Shown: piece after piece, positions 7,427 through 14,246 of the stretch | Position numbering within the stretch: the stretch's first letter is position 1 | Layout of the letters: each line of letters starts with the position of its first letter | Origin: Uliginosibacterium sp. | GTDB lineage: Bacteria > Pseudomonadota > Gammaproteobacteria > Burkholderiales > Rhodocyclaceae | DNA: 64,000 nt | Direction: 5' to 3' | Assembly: GCA_016718265.1 (NCBI GenBank) | Contig: JADKDZ010000001.1 | Span: 372,001 to 436,000, forward strand | Notes under the pieces: model-generated | Databases searched by the model: none | Seen by the model: the letters and a program-made list of their open reading frames with translations, nothing else | Told to the model about the DNA's origin: nothing | Position numbers and translations under genes: made by a program

Positions 7427-8295
7427 CAAGTCAAACGCCGGGCCGCCCCAAGTTTGACGCTGCCCCCTCGGGGGGCGGTGTGAGCCCTAAGGCTAACACC
7501 GGGGGCTCTTCTCTCAGTCTTCGTCTGGAACATGTAGCGCTGCACGCCGGTGGCAAGCCCGATGGCCGTGTATTGATCGGCGACCTCAGCCTGTCGATGA
7601 ACCCGGGTGAGCGCTGGGTGCTGCTCGGGCCGAACGGCGCGGGCAAGTCCACCCTGCTGGTGGCACTGGCCGGGCTGCTGCAACCCAATGCCGGCAGCAT
7701 CCTGCTGCAAGGCAAGCCGCTGGCCGACTGGCCGGGTGAAGCACTCGCCCGCCAGCGTGCCTGGTGCCCGCAATTCTGGCTCGACCCCTTCCCGGTAAGT
7801 GCCTGGGAAACCGTGGCCTGTGCGCTATTCGCGCTGCAGCCGGAGCAATCCGCCAACGAAGTGGAAACCCGCGCGCGCCACTGGCTGGCCGAGTTCGACG
7901 TTGGCCATCTGGCGGATAGCGACGTGCGCATGCTCTCGGGCGGCGAGCGCCAGCGCATCGCGCTCGCTACGGCCTGCGCCCAAGGCGCGCCGCTGCTGCT
8001 GCTGGATGAACCCAGCTCACACCTGGACTGGTCGCATCAGGCGCTGCTGCAGGCGCGGCTCAAGACCTGGGCGGCCAATGGCGGCACGGTGCTGGCGGCG
8101 GTGCATGACCTGAATCTGGCCTGGACGCTCGCCACCCACGCCCTGCTGCTCGATGGCAAGGGCGGCGCGGTGCATGGCGTGCGCGAAGCGGTGCTGACCG
8201 CCGAACAACTGAGCGCCGCCTACGGCGTGCCGGTCAGCCTGCGCGAAGAAAATGACGCGCGCTGGTTCCGCGTTGATCTGGAGAATTCCGTATGA
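7423..8295 (+). CDS. btuD: Cobalamin ABC transporter ATP-binding protein
   Basis: An ABC ATPase (290 aa) with Walker A GPNGAGKST, signature LSGGERQRIALA, Walker B LLLLDEPSSHLD and the H-loop VHDLN. It powers corrinoid import through the BtuC permease. The first roughly 30 residues (TSQTPGRPKF...ANTGGSS) are not part of the ABC fold; they are encoded by a CCCCCTCGGGGGG-centred palindromic segment at 7442-7505 and look like an in-frame insertion between an original ATGACA start and the first beta strand (LRLEHVALHAGG). It overlaps btuC upstream and the remains of the btuF start downstream. Confidence 0.9.
   Translation: MTSQTPGRPKFDAAPSGGGVSPKANTGGSSLSLRLEHVALHAGGKPDGRVLIGDLSLSMNPGERWVLLGPNGAGKSTLLVALAGLLQPNAGSILLQGKPLADWPGEALARQRAWCPQFWLDPFPVSAWETVACALFALQPEQSANEVETRARHWLAEFDVGHLADSDVRMLSGGERQRIALATACAQGAPLLLLDEPSSHLDWSHQALLQARLKTWAANGGTVLAAVHDLNLAWTLATHALLLDGKGGAVHGVREAVLTAEQLSAAYGVPVSLREENDARWFRVDLENSV
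7442..7505. repeat. CCCCCTCGGGGGG palindromic segment in the 5' end of btuD
   Basis: A GC-rich segment includes GCCGCCCC, a CTGCCCCCTCGGGGGGC hairpin and a GTGAGCC...GGCTAACAC hairpin. It encodes a low-complexity Pro/Gly/Ser N-terminus that is absent from the conserved ABC fold. I infer it is a third class of short palindromic insertion; similar CGCCCC...TGCCCCCTCGGGGGGC sequences are common between genes in betaproteobacteria. Confidence 0.5.
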
Positions 8296-9317
8296 GTATC
8301 GTGAAACGCGTGATGGCATTTGTAGGGTGGGTTAGCGGTTTTTCGCGTAACCCACCGATCAGTCGTTTCCGGGCAACGCGGCCGGAAATATATTGATCGG
8401 CGGGTTACGGCCTTCGGCTAACCCACCCTACGGTCATTCTTTTCACGCTGTTCACCGGATTCGCCCACGCTGCCCCGATCACCGTAAAAGACGACGCTGG
8501 CCACAGCTTGACGCTGAAAGCCCCCGCCCAGCGGGTACTCTCGCTGGCGCCCAGCCTGACCGAGATGCTCTTTGAGGCGGGTGGTGGCGACAAACTGGTC
8601 GGCGCGGTGGAGTACAGCGACTTCCCGCCGCCTGCGCTGAAAGTGCCACGCATCGGCAGCAACCAGAAGCTTGATCTGGAGCGTATCGCCACACTGAAGC
8701 CGGATCTGGTGCTGGTGTGGTTTCACGGCAATGCGCAGCGCGAAGTCGAACGCCTGCGTGCGCTGAGCATCCCCATGGTCTATTTTGAGCCGCACGGCAT
8801 CGCCGACATTCCCGGCGTGCTCGAACGCATCGGCCAGCTGATGGGCAGCGAACGCGTGGCGAGCGCGGCGGCGACGAAATTCCGTGCCCGCCATGCCACC
8901 CTGCAGAAGGAGTACGCTGGGCGAACGCCCGTCCGCGTGTTCTACCAGATCGCCCAGAAGCCACTGCTGACGATCAACGACCAGCAGATCATCTCCGACG
9001 TAATCCGCCTGTGCGGCGGCGTGAATGTGTTCGGCAAGGAGTCTTCGCTGGTGCCACAGCTCTCGACCGAGAGCGTGGTCGCCGCCAATCCAGATGTCAT
9101 TCTCACCGCGCGCATGGGCGGCAGCGGTGAAGGTGCTGTGCGGGCGATGGATGAAGCCTCGCTAGCCGGCTGGTTGAAGTTCGGCTCGCTCACGGCGGTG
9201 AAGAACAAGCAGCTATGGCTGATCCCCGGAGACCAGATCAGCCGCCACGGCCCGCGCATCCTTGATGGCGCGCAGGCTATTTGCATGGCGCTGGATGAGG
9301 CGAGGAAGGCAAAATGA
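8292..9317 (+). pseudogene. btuF: Cobalamin-binding periplasmic protein, signal peptide split by a REP element
   Basis: The intact part is a class III substrate-binding protein of the BtuF family (RVLSLAPSLTEMLFEAGGG, RIGSNQKLDLERIATLKPDLVL). An ATG at 8292 overlaps the btuD stop and reads MSIVKRVMAF. Next comes the palindrome at 8322-8431, and the same frame then resumes with VILFTLFTGFAHA and the mature protein. Removing 111 bases restores a perfect signal peptide. The insertion is a multiple of three but contains an in-frame TGA at 8394-8396. The longest remaining reading frame with a usual start (TTG at 8508) would make a leaderless, probably non-exported protein. I therefore call it disrupted, although rescue by readthrough or a rare start cannot be excluded. 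Confidence 0.8.
8322..8431. repeat. REP/BIME element 3 inside btuF signal peptide
   Basis: A 110-bp copy of the GTAGGGTGGGTTAG...CTAACCCACCCTAC element, closest to the copy at 3857. It sits after codon 10 of btuF. The central GCGGCC region and the GATCGGCGGGTTACGG right arm are conserved with the copies at 3857 and 9329. Confidence 0.87.
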
Positions 9318-9328
9318 GCACCCAAACC

Positions 9329-9439
9329 GTAGGGTGGGTTAGCCGCAGGCGTAACCCACCGGCTGTGAGCATGCGGCCGCAACGCGGCCGGAATCTGATT
9401 GATCGGCGGGTTACGCGGCAAGCCGCTAACCCACCCTAC
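9329..9439. repeat. REP/BIME element 4, btuF-cobU junction
   Basis: A 111-bp copy with GTAGGGTGGGTTAG and CTAACCCACCCTAC ends and the same central GCGGCCGC hairpin. It lies between an ATG at 9314, which overlaps the btuF stop, and the GTG used by cobU at 9454. Removing about 110 bases would put that ATG in frame with cobU, so the element may have landed in the original 5' end of cobU. Confidence 0.85.
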
Positions 9440-9453
9440 GAAAGGCCGGTCGC

Positions 9454-10021
9454 GTGAGCGCTCATCTCATCATCGGTGGTGCACGCTCCGGCAAAAGCAG
9501 CTTCGCCCAGGCCATGGCCGAAGCACATCCGGGTGACGTTCAACTGATTGTCACTGCCGAGATCCTCGACGAGGAAATGCGCGAGCGCGTCGCCAAACAT
9601 CGCGCCGAGAGGCCAGCGCATTGGCATGTTACCGAGGCGCCCATCGATCTGCCTGAAGCCATTGAGCCGCCTCGCGGTAGGGTGCGCACCGCGCACCGAA
9701 TCCGAGGCAAGATCGGTGCGCAGTGCGCACCCTACATTTGTGCTGGTGGATTGCCTGACTCTGTGGCTCTCCAACATCCTGTGCACGCAACCGGACACGC
9801 TGGAGAGCCGCTTGCAGCGGTTGTATTCAGCCATCCTGGCTGCACAGGGCCAGCTGGTGCTGGTCTCCAACGAGGTGGGCTGGAGCATCGTGCCCGAGAA
9901 CAAACTCGCCCGCCTGTTCCGCGACGAGCAGGGGCGGCTCAACCAGCGCGTCGCGGCACTGTGCGACGAAGTCACACTGGTGGCTGCAGGTTTGCCGCTG
10001 CGGCTGAAAGGTAGCGCATGA
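9454..10021 (+). pseudogene. cobU: Adenosylcobinamide kinase/guanylyltransferase, frameshifted by a REP element
   Basis: CobU/CobP phosphorylates adenosylcobinamide and transfers GMP to it. The N-terminal part (9454-9676) has the P-loop IIGGARSGKSS and ends TEAPIDLPEAIEPPR. The C-terminal part (9737-10021) continues in another frame with FVLVDCLTLWLSNIL, which in the family directly follows. Between them lies the 59-bp palindrome at 9677-9735. Excision of 61 bases (9676-9736) rejoins the two parts in frame. The insertion adds one base modulo three, so the present gene should give a 186-residue protein with a nonsense C-terminus. The start is a GTG. The stop of the C-terminal frame overlaps the next gene (ATGA), showing the ancestral frame. 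Confidence 0.85.
9677..9735. repeat. REP/BIME element 5 (GTAGGGTGCGCA type) inside cobU
   Basis: A 59-bp double hairpin: GTAGGGTGCGCACCGCGCACC on the left and the complementary GGTGCGCAGTGCGCACCCTAC on the right, joined by an 17-base linker. It shares the terminal GTAGGGTG/CACCCTAC with the larger elements but has the shorter GTGCGC stem, like the copy at 10620. Confidence 0.87.
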
Positions 10022-10623
10022 AGCTCATACCCCTGGCGGCCCCCGAAGCCTACCTCGCGCCTTGCGCGATCATCGATTTCGACCACCCGGCCATACAGGC
10101 CAAAGCAGCGGCGTTGCGCACCGCGCACGCCGACACCGTGGAGCTGGCGCGCGCCAGCTTTGAATTCGTGCGCGACGAGATTGCCCATAGCTGGGATGTA
10201 AAGCAAGGCCCGGTCACGCTGACAGCGTCCGAGGTGCTGCTGACAGGCTTTGGCTACTGCTACGCCAAGAGCCACCTGCTCGCCGCATTGCTGCGTGCCA
10301 ATGGCATCCCTGCCGGGCTGTGCTATCAGCGCTTGTCGGTGGGGGATAGCGGCGCGCCGTATTGCCTGCACGGACTGAACGCCGTGCACTTGCCAGGCTT
10401 TGGCTGGTATCGGGTCGATGCGCGTGGTAACAAGCCGGGTGTCGCCGCTGAATTCAACCCGCCGCACGAAAAGCTCGCTTTCGCCTTGCAGGATGCACAC
10501 GAAAGCGATTTCCTGCAGATCCATATCCATCCGCTCCCGGTCGTGACCGATGCCTTACGCACTGCGCCCGACATTTTCTGGCTGCACGATCACCTGCCAG
10601 ATCTCGACCCGCCGCCCACGTAG
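10018..10623 (+). CDS. Transglutaminase-like domain protein
   Basis: This 201-residue cytoplasmic-looking protein has a transglutaminase-like core: Cys81 in GFGYCYAKSHLLAALLR, His118 in CLHGLNAV and Asp134 in WYRVDARGN, spaced as in the papain-fold Cys/His/Asp triad of that family. Its substrate is unknown; family members act as proteases or cross-linking enzymes on peptide bonds or amides. It overlaps the ancestral cobU stop, so it was translated with the cobalamin genes. Its own stop codon is the TAG inside the GTAG head of the repeat at 10620, so its natural C-terminus was probably longer; a TGA overlapping the cobT start (10703) is a candidate original stop. Confidence 0.8.
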   Translation: MKLIPLAAPEAYLAPCAIIDFDHPAIQAKAAALRTAHADTVELARASFEFVRDEIAHSWDVKQGPVTLTASEVLLTGFGYCYAKSHLLAALLRANGIPAGLCYQRLSVGDSGAPYCLHGLNAVHLPGFGWYRVDARGNKPGVAAEFNPPHEKLAFALQDAHESDFLQIHIHPLPVVTDALRTAPDIFWLHDHLPDLDPPPT

Positions 10624-10687
10624 GGTGCGCCATGCGCACCATTCCAATCGATTTCAATCAACTCACGGTGCGCATGGCGCACCCTAC
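10620..10687. repeat. REP/BIME element 6 (GTAGGGTGCGC type) upstream of cobT
   Basis: A 68-bp inverted repeat with arms GTAGGGTGCGCCATGCGCACC and its complement, separated by a 26-base linker. It provides the stop codon of the preceding gene and separates it from cobT by a gap where the rest of the operon has overlaps. Confidence 0.87.
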
Positions 10688-10701
10688 CCACTACCCGCCT
10701 C

Positions 10702-11763
10702 ATGACAACCACATTCAACATCCAGCCGCTCTCCCGCGAACTCGCGCCTGCCATCCAGCAGCGCATCGATACGCGTACCAAGCCGCTGGGCAGCCTCGGT
10801 AAACTTGAGGCCATCGCCCTGCAGGCGGGCCTGATCCAGCAGAGCATCACCCCGCATCTGAGCGCGCCGCGCATCGCGGTTTTTGCTGGGGATCATGGCG
10901 CCGCCCGAGCGGGCGTGGGCGCGTACCCGCAGGAAGTCACCGCGCAGATGGTGATGAACTTCATCGCGGGCGGCGCGGCCATCAACGTGCTGGCGCGTCA
11001 GGCAGGGCTGGATATATCGGTGATCGACTGCGGCGTAGCGAGTAAGGTCGAGGGGGCCAGTCGCCCTGGCGTGGAGTACGTGATCGCCAAACAGGGGCTC
11101 GGCACCGCGAGCTACATTGAACAAGCCGCGATGACGCACGCGCAACGCGACGACGCCATCGCCAAAGGCGCCGAGCTCGTCCGCGGGTGGCACGCGGGCG
11201 GCTGCAACGCCATCGGCTTCGGTGAGATGGGCATCGGTAACACCTCCACGGCCAGTCTGCTGACCCACTTCATCACCGGTATTAATCTCGACATGGTGAT
11301 TGGCAGAGGCGCCGGGCTCGATGACGCAGGCCTCGCGCGCAAGCGCGCGCTGCTGGCGCAGGCAGCGGCACGCGTGGCCGGGCGCACGCTGAGCGCACAG
11401 GATGCGCTCGCCGAGTTCGGCGGTTTCGAGGTTGCCACCCTGGTCGGCGCATTTCTCGGCGCGGCCGAATGCGGCATGCTGATCGTGGTGGATGGCTTCA
11501 TCGTGACCAGCGCTCTGCTGGTGGCCCACGCGATCCACCCGGCGGTGCTGGACTACTGCGTGTTCGCCCATGGCAGCGCCGAGCCGGGCCATGTCGCGCA
11601 GCTCGCCCACCTCGGTGCCGAGCCGCTGCTGCAACTGGGCATGCGGCTGGGTGAGGGCACAGGCGCTGCCGCAGCTTTCCCGCTGATCCGTGCCGCACTG
11701 GCCTGCCTGAACGAGATGGCAGGCTTTGCCGACGCGGGAGTCAGCGAGGCGTCTTCCGCCTGA
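10702..11763 (+). CDS. cobT: Nicotinate-nucleotide-dimethylbenzimidazole phosphoribosyltransferase
   Basis: CobT makes alpha-ribazole phosphate from nicotinate mononucleotide and 5,6-dimethylbenzimidazole, activating the lower ligand of cobalamin. The 353-residue protein has the family motifs RTKPLGSLGKLE, VFAGDHGAARAGVGAYPQEVT, GEMGIGNTSTAS and the C-terminal GEGTGAAAAFPL with the catalytic glutamate. It is the last gene of the operon. No cobS (cobalamin synthase) or cobC-type phosphatase follows here, so the final assembly step must be encoded elsewhere. Confidence 0.95.
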   Translation: MTTTFNIQPLSRELAPAIQQRIDTRTKPLGSLGKLEAIALQAGLIQQSITPHLSAPRIAVFAGDHGAARAGVGAYPQEVTAQMVMNFIAGGAAINVLARQAGLDISVIDCGVASKVEGASRPGVEYVIAKQGLGTASYIEQAAMTHAQRDDAIAKGAELVRGWHAGGCNAIGFGEMGIGNTSTASLLTHFITGINLDMVIGRGAGLDDAGLARKRALLAQAAARVAGRTLSAQDALAEFGGFEVATLVGAFLGAAECGMLIVVDGFIVTSALLVAHAIHPAVLDYCVFAHGSAEPGHVAQLAHLGAEPLLQLGMRLGEGTGAAAAFPLIRAALACLNEMAGFADAGVSEASSA

Positions 11764-11900
11764 GGCCTGCGGATTAGTACGAAACAAAAATTTATCCGAA
11801 ACTACCCTTAGGTAAGTCTCCAGTTAATCCGCTACTGCTCGGATGGTTTCGGCGTGAAACCGCTTTCAGACGTTCAGATCCGTTCTTTAGTGGAGCAATT

Positions 11901-12755
11901 ATGGTCGAGCAGTTTCTCTCTCCGGGCTTTGTCGTGCGCAGGCGCTTCCTGCAGACTTCGGCAGGTGCAGCCGCTTTGGTGTTGAGCTCACCGAGCGTTT
12001 TCGCTGCCAAAGATGCTTCGCTGGGGCAAAGCCAGGTTTCTCAGATCGACCTCGTTATCAAGCAGCGCATGCTGGTTCAGCGCTGCGTCAAGTTTTACGC
12101 ACAAAGTCTGCTGAATGCGCGCACATCTGACAGCAAGCGTCTGACAACAGATTCAATCGCCAGAATTGATGCCGCACATGCCAAACAGGTGGAAGAAGAG
12201 TCCAAGAAGGAAGGCAACTTCCAGTCCATGAACGTTCTTGGCAAGATTTCCAAAGAGTGGCCGAAGCTCAAGGCGATCTTGCTGAAGGCCCCAAACGAGA
12301 AGGCGCTGCCAGAGTTGCTTCAGATCAGCGAGTCCCTGGTCAAACAGCTCAACCAGAGCACCGGCGCCGCCGACATGTATTTGAGCCGCAGCCCGATCGG
12401 CGTGCTGTTCGCCACCTCGGGGAAACAGACCTTCATCTCGCAGCGCATTGCAACGTATTACTTCTTGCGCGCACTGGACCATGCCACTGACGAAGCGTCG
12501 CGCATCATTACGGATCTGACGCGCGACTACGAGGTGAACGCGCGCCTGCTTGAGAAGGGCGTCGACAACACCACCGAAATCAAGTTTCTGCACCAGCTCG
12601 GTGGCACACAGTGGCCCTACTTCAAGGAAGCGATCAACGTCAAAAAGCGGGAAGACCCGACACAGCTCGACTACAACGTTGCCACCGCAGCGGAAAACAT
12701 GCTTGAAGTGCTGGAACGCATCAGCCTGCTGTACTACAAGCTTGCGACCGAGTAA
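11901..12755 (+). CDS. Tat-exported PilJ/NarX-like sensory domain protein
   Basis: The 284-residue product begins with a short region followed by a twin-arginine signal (RRRFLQTSAGAAALVLSS), so it is probably exported folded to the periplasm. The rest is helical and contains two copies of a PilJ-type N-terminal domain pattern: KQRMLVQRCVKFYAQSLL and KQTFISQRIATYYFLRAL. Such domains sense ligands in PilJ chemoreceptors and NarX kinases, but here no kinase or methyl-accepting part is attached. It stands alone between the cobalamin operon and the efflux genes. The ligand and partner are unknown. Confidence 0.7.
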   Translation: MVEQFLSPGFVVRRRFLQTSAGAAALVLSSPSVFAAKDASLGQSQVSQIDLVIKQRMLVQRCVKFYAQSLLNARTSDSKRLTTDSIARIDAAHAKQVEEESKKEGNFQSMNVLGKISKEWPKLKAILLKAPNEKALPELLQISESLVKQLNQSTGAADMYLSRSPIGVLFATSGKQTFISQRIATYYFLRALDHATDEASRIITDLTRDYEVNARLLEKGVDNTTEIKFLHQLGGTQWPYFKEAINVKKREDPTQLDYNVATAAENMLEVLERISLLYYKLATE

Positions 12756-12782
12756 GGCCTATGCTGGTCGGGTCCGCGGGTA

Positions 12783-12815
12783 AAAAACCCGCCACAGGCT
12801 AGCCCGTGACGGGTT
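12783..12815 (-). terminator. Intrinsic terminator of the efflux operon
   Basis: The palindrome from 12786 to 12815 (AACCCG...CGGGTT arms with an inner GGC/GCC pair) is followed on the minus strand by a run of six T. It lies just after the stop of the outer-membrane factor gene. It may also weakly end the plus-strand gene that stops at 12755. Confidence 0.8.
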
Positions 12816-12833
12816 CTTGACAGGACAGGGGCC

Positions 12834-14246
12834 TTAGCCCGCCGGACGCACGCTGCCGCCTCCCAGCACTTTGTAGAGGCCGATCATGTTGGCCTGACGG
12901 GCCTGACGCATCGTGATCAGGCCCTGCTGCGCCGCGTACATGGCTCGCTGCGCATCCAGCACGTTGAGGTAACTGGCGACGCCCTTTTCGTAGCGCAGCT
13001 GCGTGAGGCGATGGGCCTCGACCACAGCCCCCGTCAGTGCGGCTTGCGCCGAGAGCTGCTCGCTGACGTTTGCGCGCTGCGTCAGCGCATCCGCAACCTC
13101 CCGGAAGGCGGACTGGATGGCCTTCTCGTACTGCGCGACGCGAATCTCGCGATCCAGCTTGGCGACTTCGAGATTGGCCGTATTCAACCCGCCGTTGAAC
13201 AGCGGCAGGCTGATCTGCGGAATAAACGACCAGGTGCGCGCGTCGCCCTGAAACAGGTCACCCAGACCCGGGCTGGCGAAGCCGGTAGAGGCTGTCAGGC
13301 TGATCCGGGGGAAAAATGCTGCGCGAGCTGCGCCGATGTTCGCATTTGCTGCGCGCAGCTGGTGCTCGGCCTGGCGCACATCAGGGCGGCTGAGCAAAAC
13401 CTCGGCGGGCGTGCCTGCCAGCAGCGCACGCGTGCCGCTCAGGCTGCGCTCGCCCAGTTGCTCAGGCATGGCTTCCGCCGATATCCCCTTGCCGCCGACC
13501 ACCAGCGTCAAGGCGTTCTGGCCTTGTGCCACCAGCGTGCGGTAGCGCGCCACCTCAGCCCGGGCAGACTCGAAGCCTGATTGTGCCTGCGCAAGATCCA
13601 GCGCTGACGCGACTCCGATCTGGTACTTTCGCTTAACGAGCGCCAGGGAGGCTTGCTGGCTCGCCAAGGTCGACTGGGCCAATTCCAGGCGTTCCTTGTC
13701 AGCCGACGTGCTCAAGTAAGCACTCGCGACTTCGGCGATCAAACTGATCCGGGCGCTCTGTTGCGCTTCTTCCGTGGCGAGATACTGTTCGAGCATCTGG
13801 TCTTTCAGGCTCTGGACCCGCCCGAAGAAATCCAGCTCGTAGGACGCTATCCCGACCGAAAGCGAGAACTGACGGCTGATACGTTCGTGCCCTGTCCCGG
13901 TCAGCGCGGCCGGGGTGCGCTGGGCCGTCTCGCTGCCGACCGCGTTGATCGCAGGTAACTGCGCGGCGCCTTGAATCTGATACATCGCGCGCGCCTTCTC
14001 GATATTCAGCGCAGCCACACGCAGATCCCGGTTATTGGCGAGCGCAAGTTCGATGAGCGCAGCCAGCGACGGCTCAACGAAGTAATCCCGCCAAGCCACA
14101 TTCGCGGCGAGCTGCCCGGCAGGCTCGGCCGCCTCGGGCCACGACGCTGCTACGGGCAGCGGCGGCCGTTCATACTGCGGCGCCATACTGCAGGCAGAGA
14201 GCAACGCTGCGGCGACGAGGCCAATTCGGGTTCGATGCTTGTTCAT
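12834..14246 (-). CDS. RND efflux outer membrane factor lipoprotein (NodT/OprM family)
   Basis: A 470-residue outer-membrane efflux protein with a lipoprotein signal (LLSACSMAPQYERP) and two internally related OEP halves, such as ALDLAQAQSGFESARAEVARY and LNVLDAQRAMYAAQQGL. It forms the trimeric exit duct of the tripartite pump encoded just upstream. Its ATG overlaps the stop of the transporter gene (ATGA), so the three genes are one operon. The family is OprM/NodT-like; the exact ortholog cannot be named. Confidence 0.92.
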   Translation of the reverse strand: MNKHRTRIGLVAAALLSACSMAPQYERPPLPVAASWPEAAEPAGQLAANVAWRDYFVEPSLAALIELALANNRDLRVAALNIEKARAMYQIQGAAQLPAINAVGSETAQRTPAALTGTGHERISRQFSLSVGIASYELDFFGRVQSLKDQMLEQYLATEEAQQSARISLIAEVASAYLSTSADKERLELAQSTLASQQASLALVKRKYQIGVASALDLAQAQSGFESARAEVARYRTLVAQGQNALTLVVGGKGISAEAMPEQLGERSLSGTRALLAGTPAEVLLSRPDVRQAEHQLRAANANIGAARAAFFPRISLTASTGFASPGLGDLFQGDARTWSFIPQISLPLFNGGLNTANLEVAKLDREIRVAQYEKAIQSAFREVADALTQRANVSEQLSAQAALTGAVVEAHRLTQLRYEKGVASYLNVLDAQRAMYAAQQGLITMRQARQANMIGLYKVLGGGSVRPAG

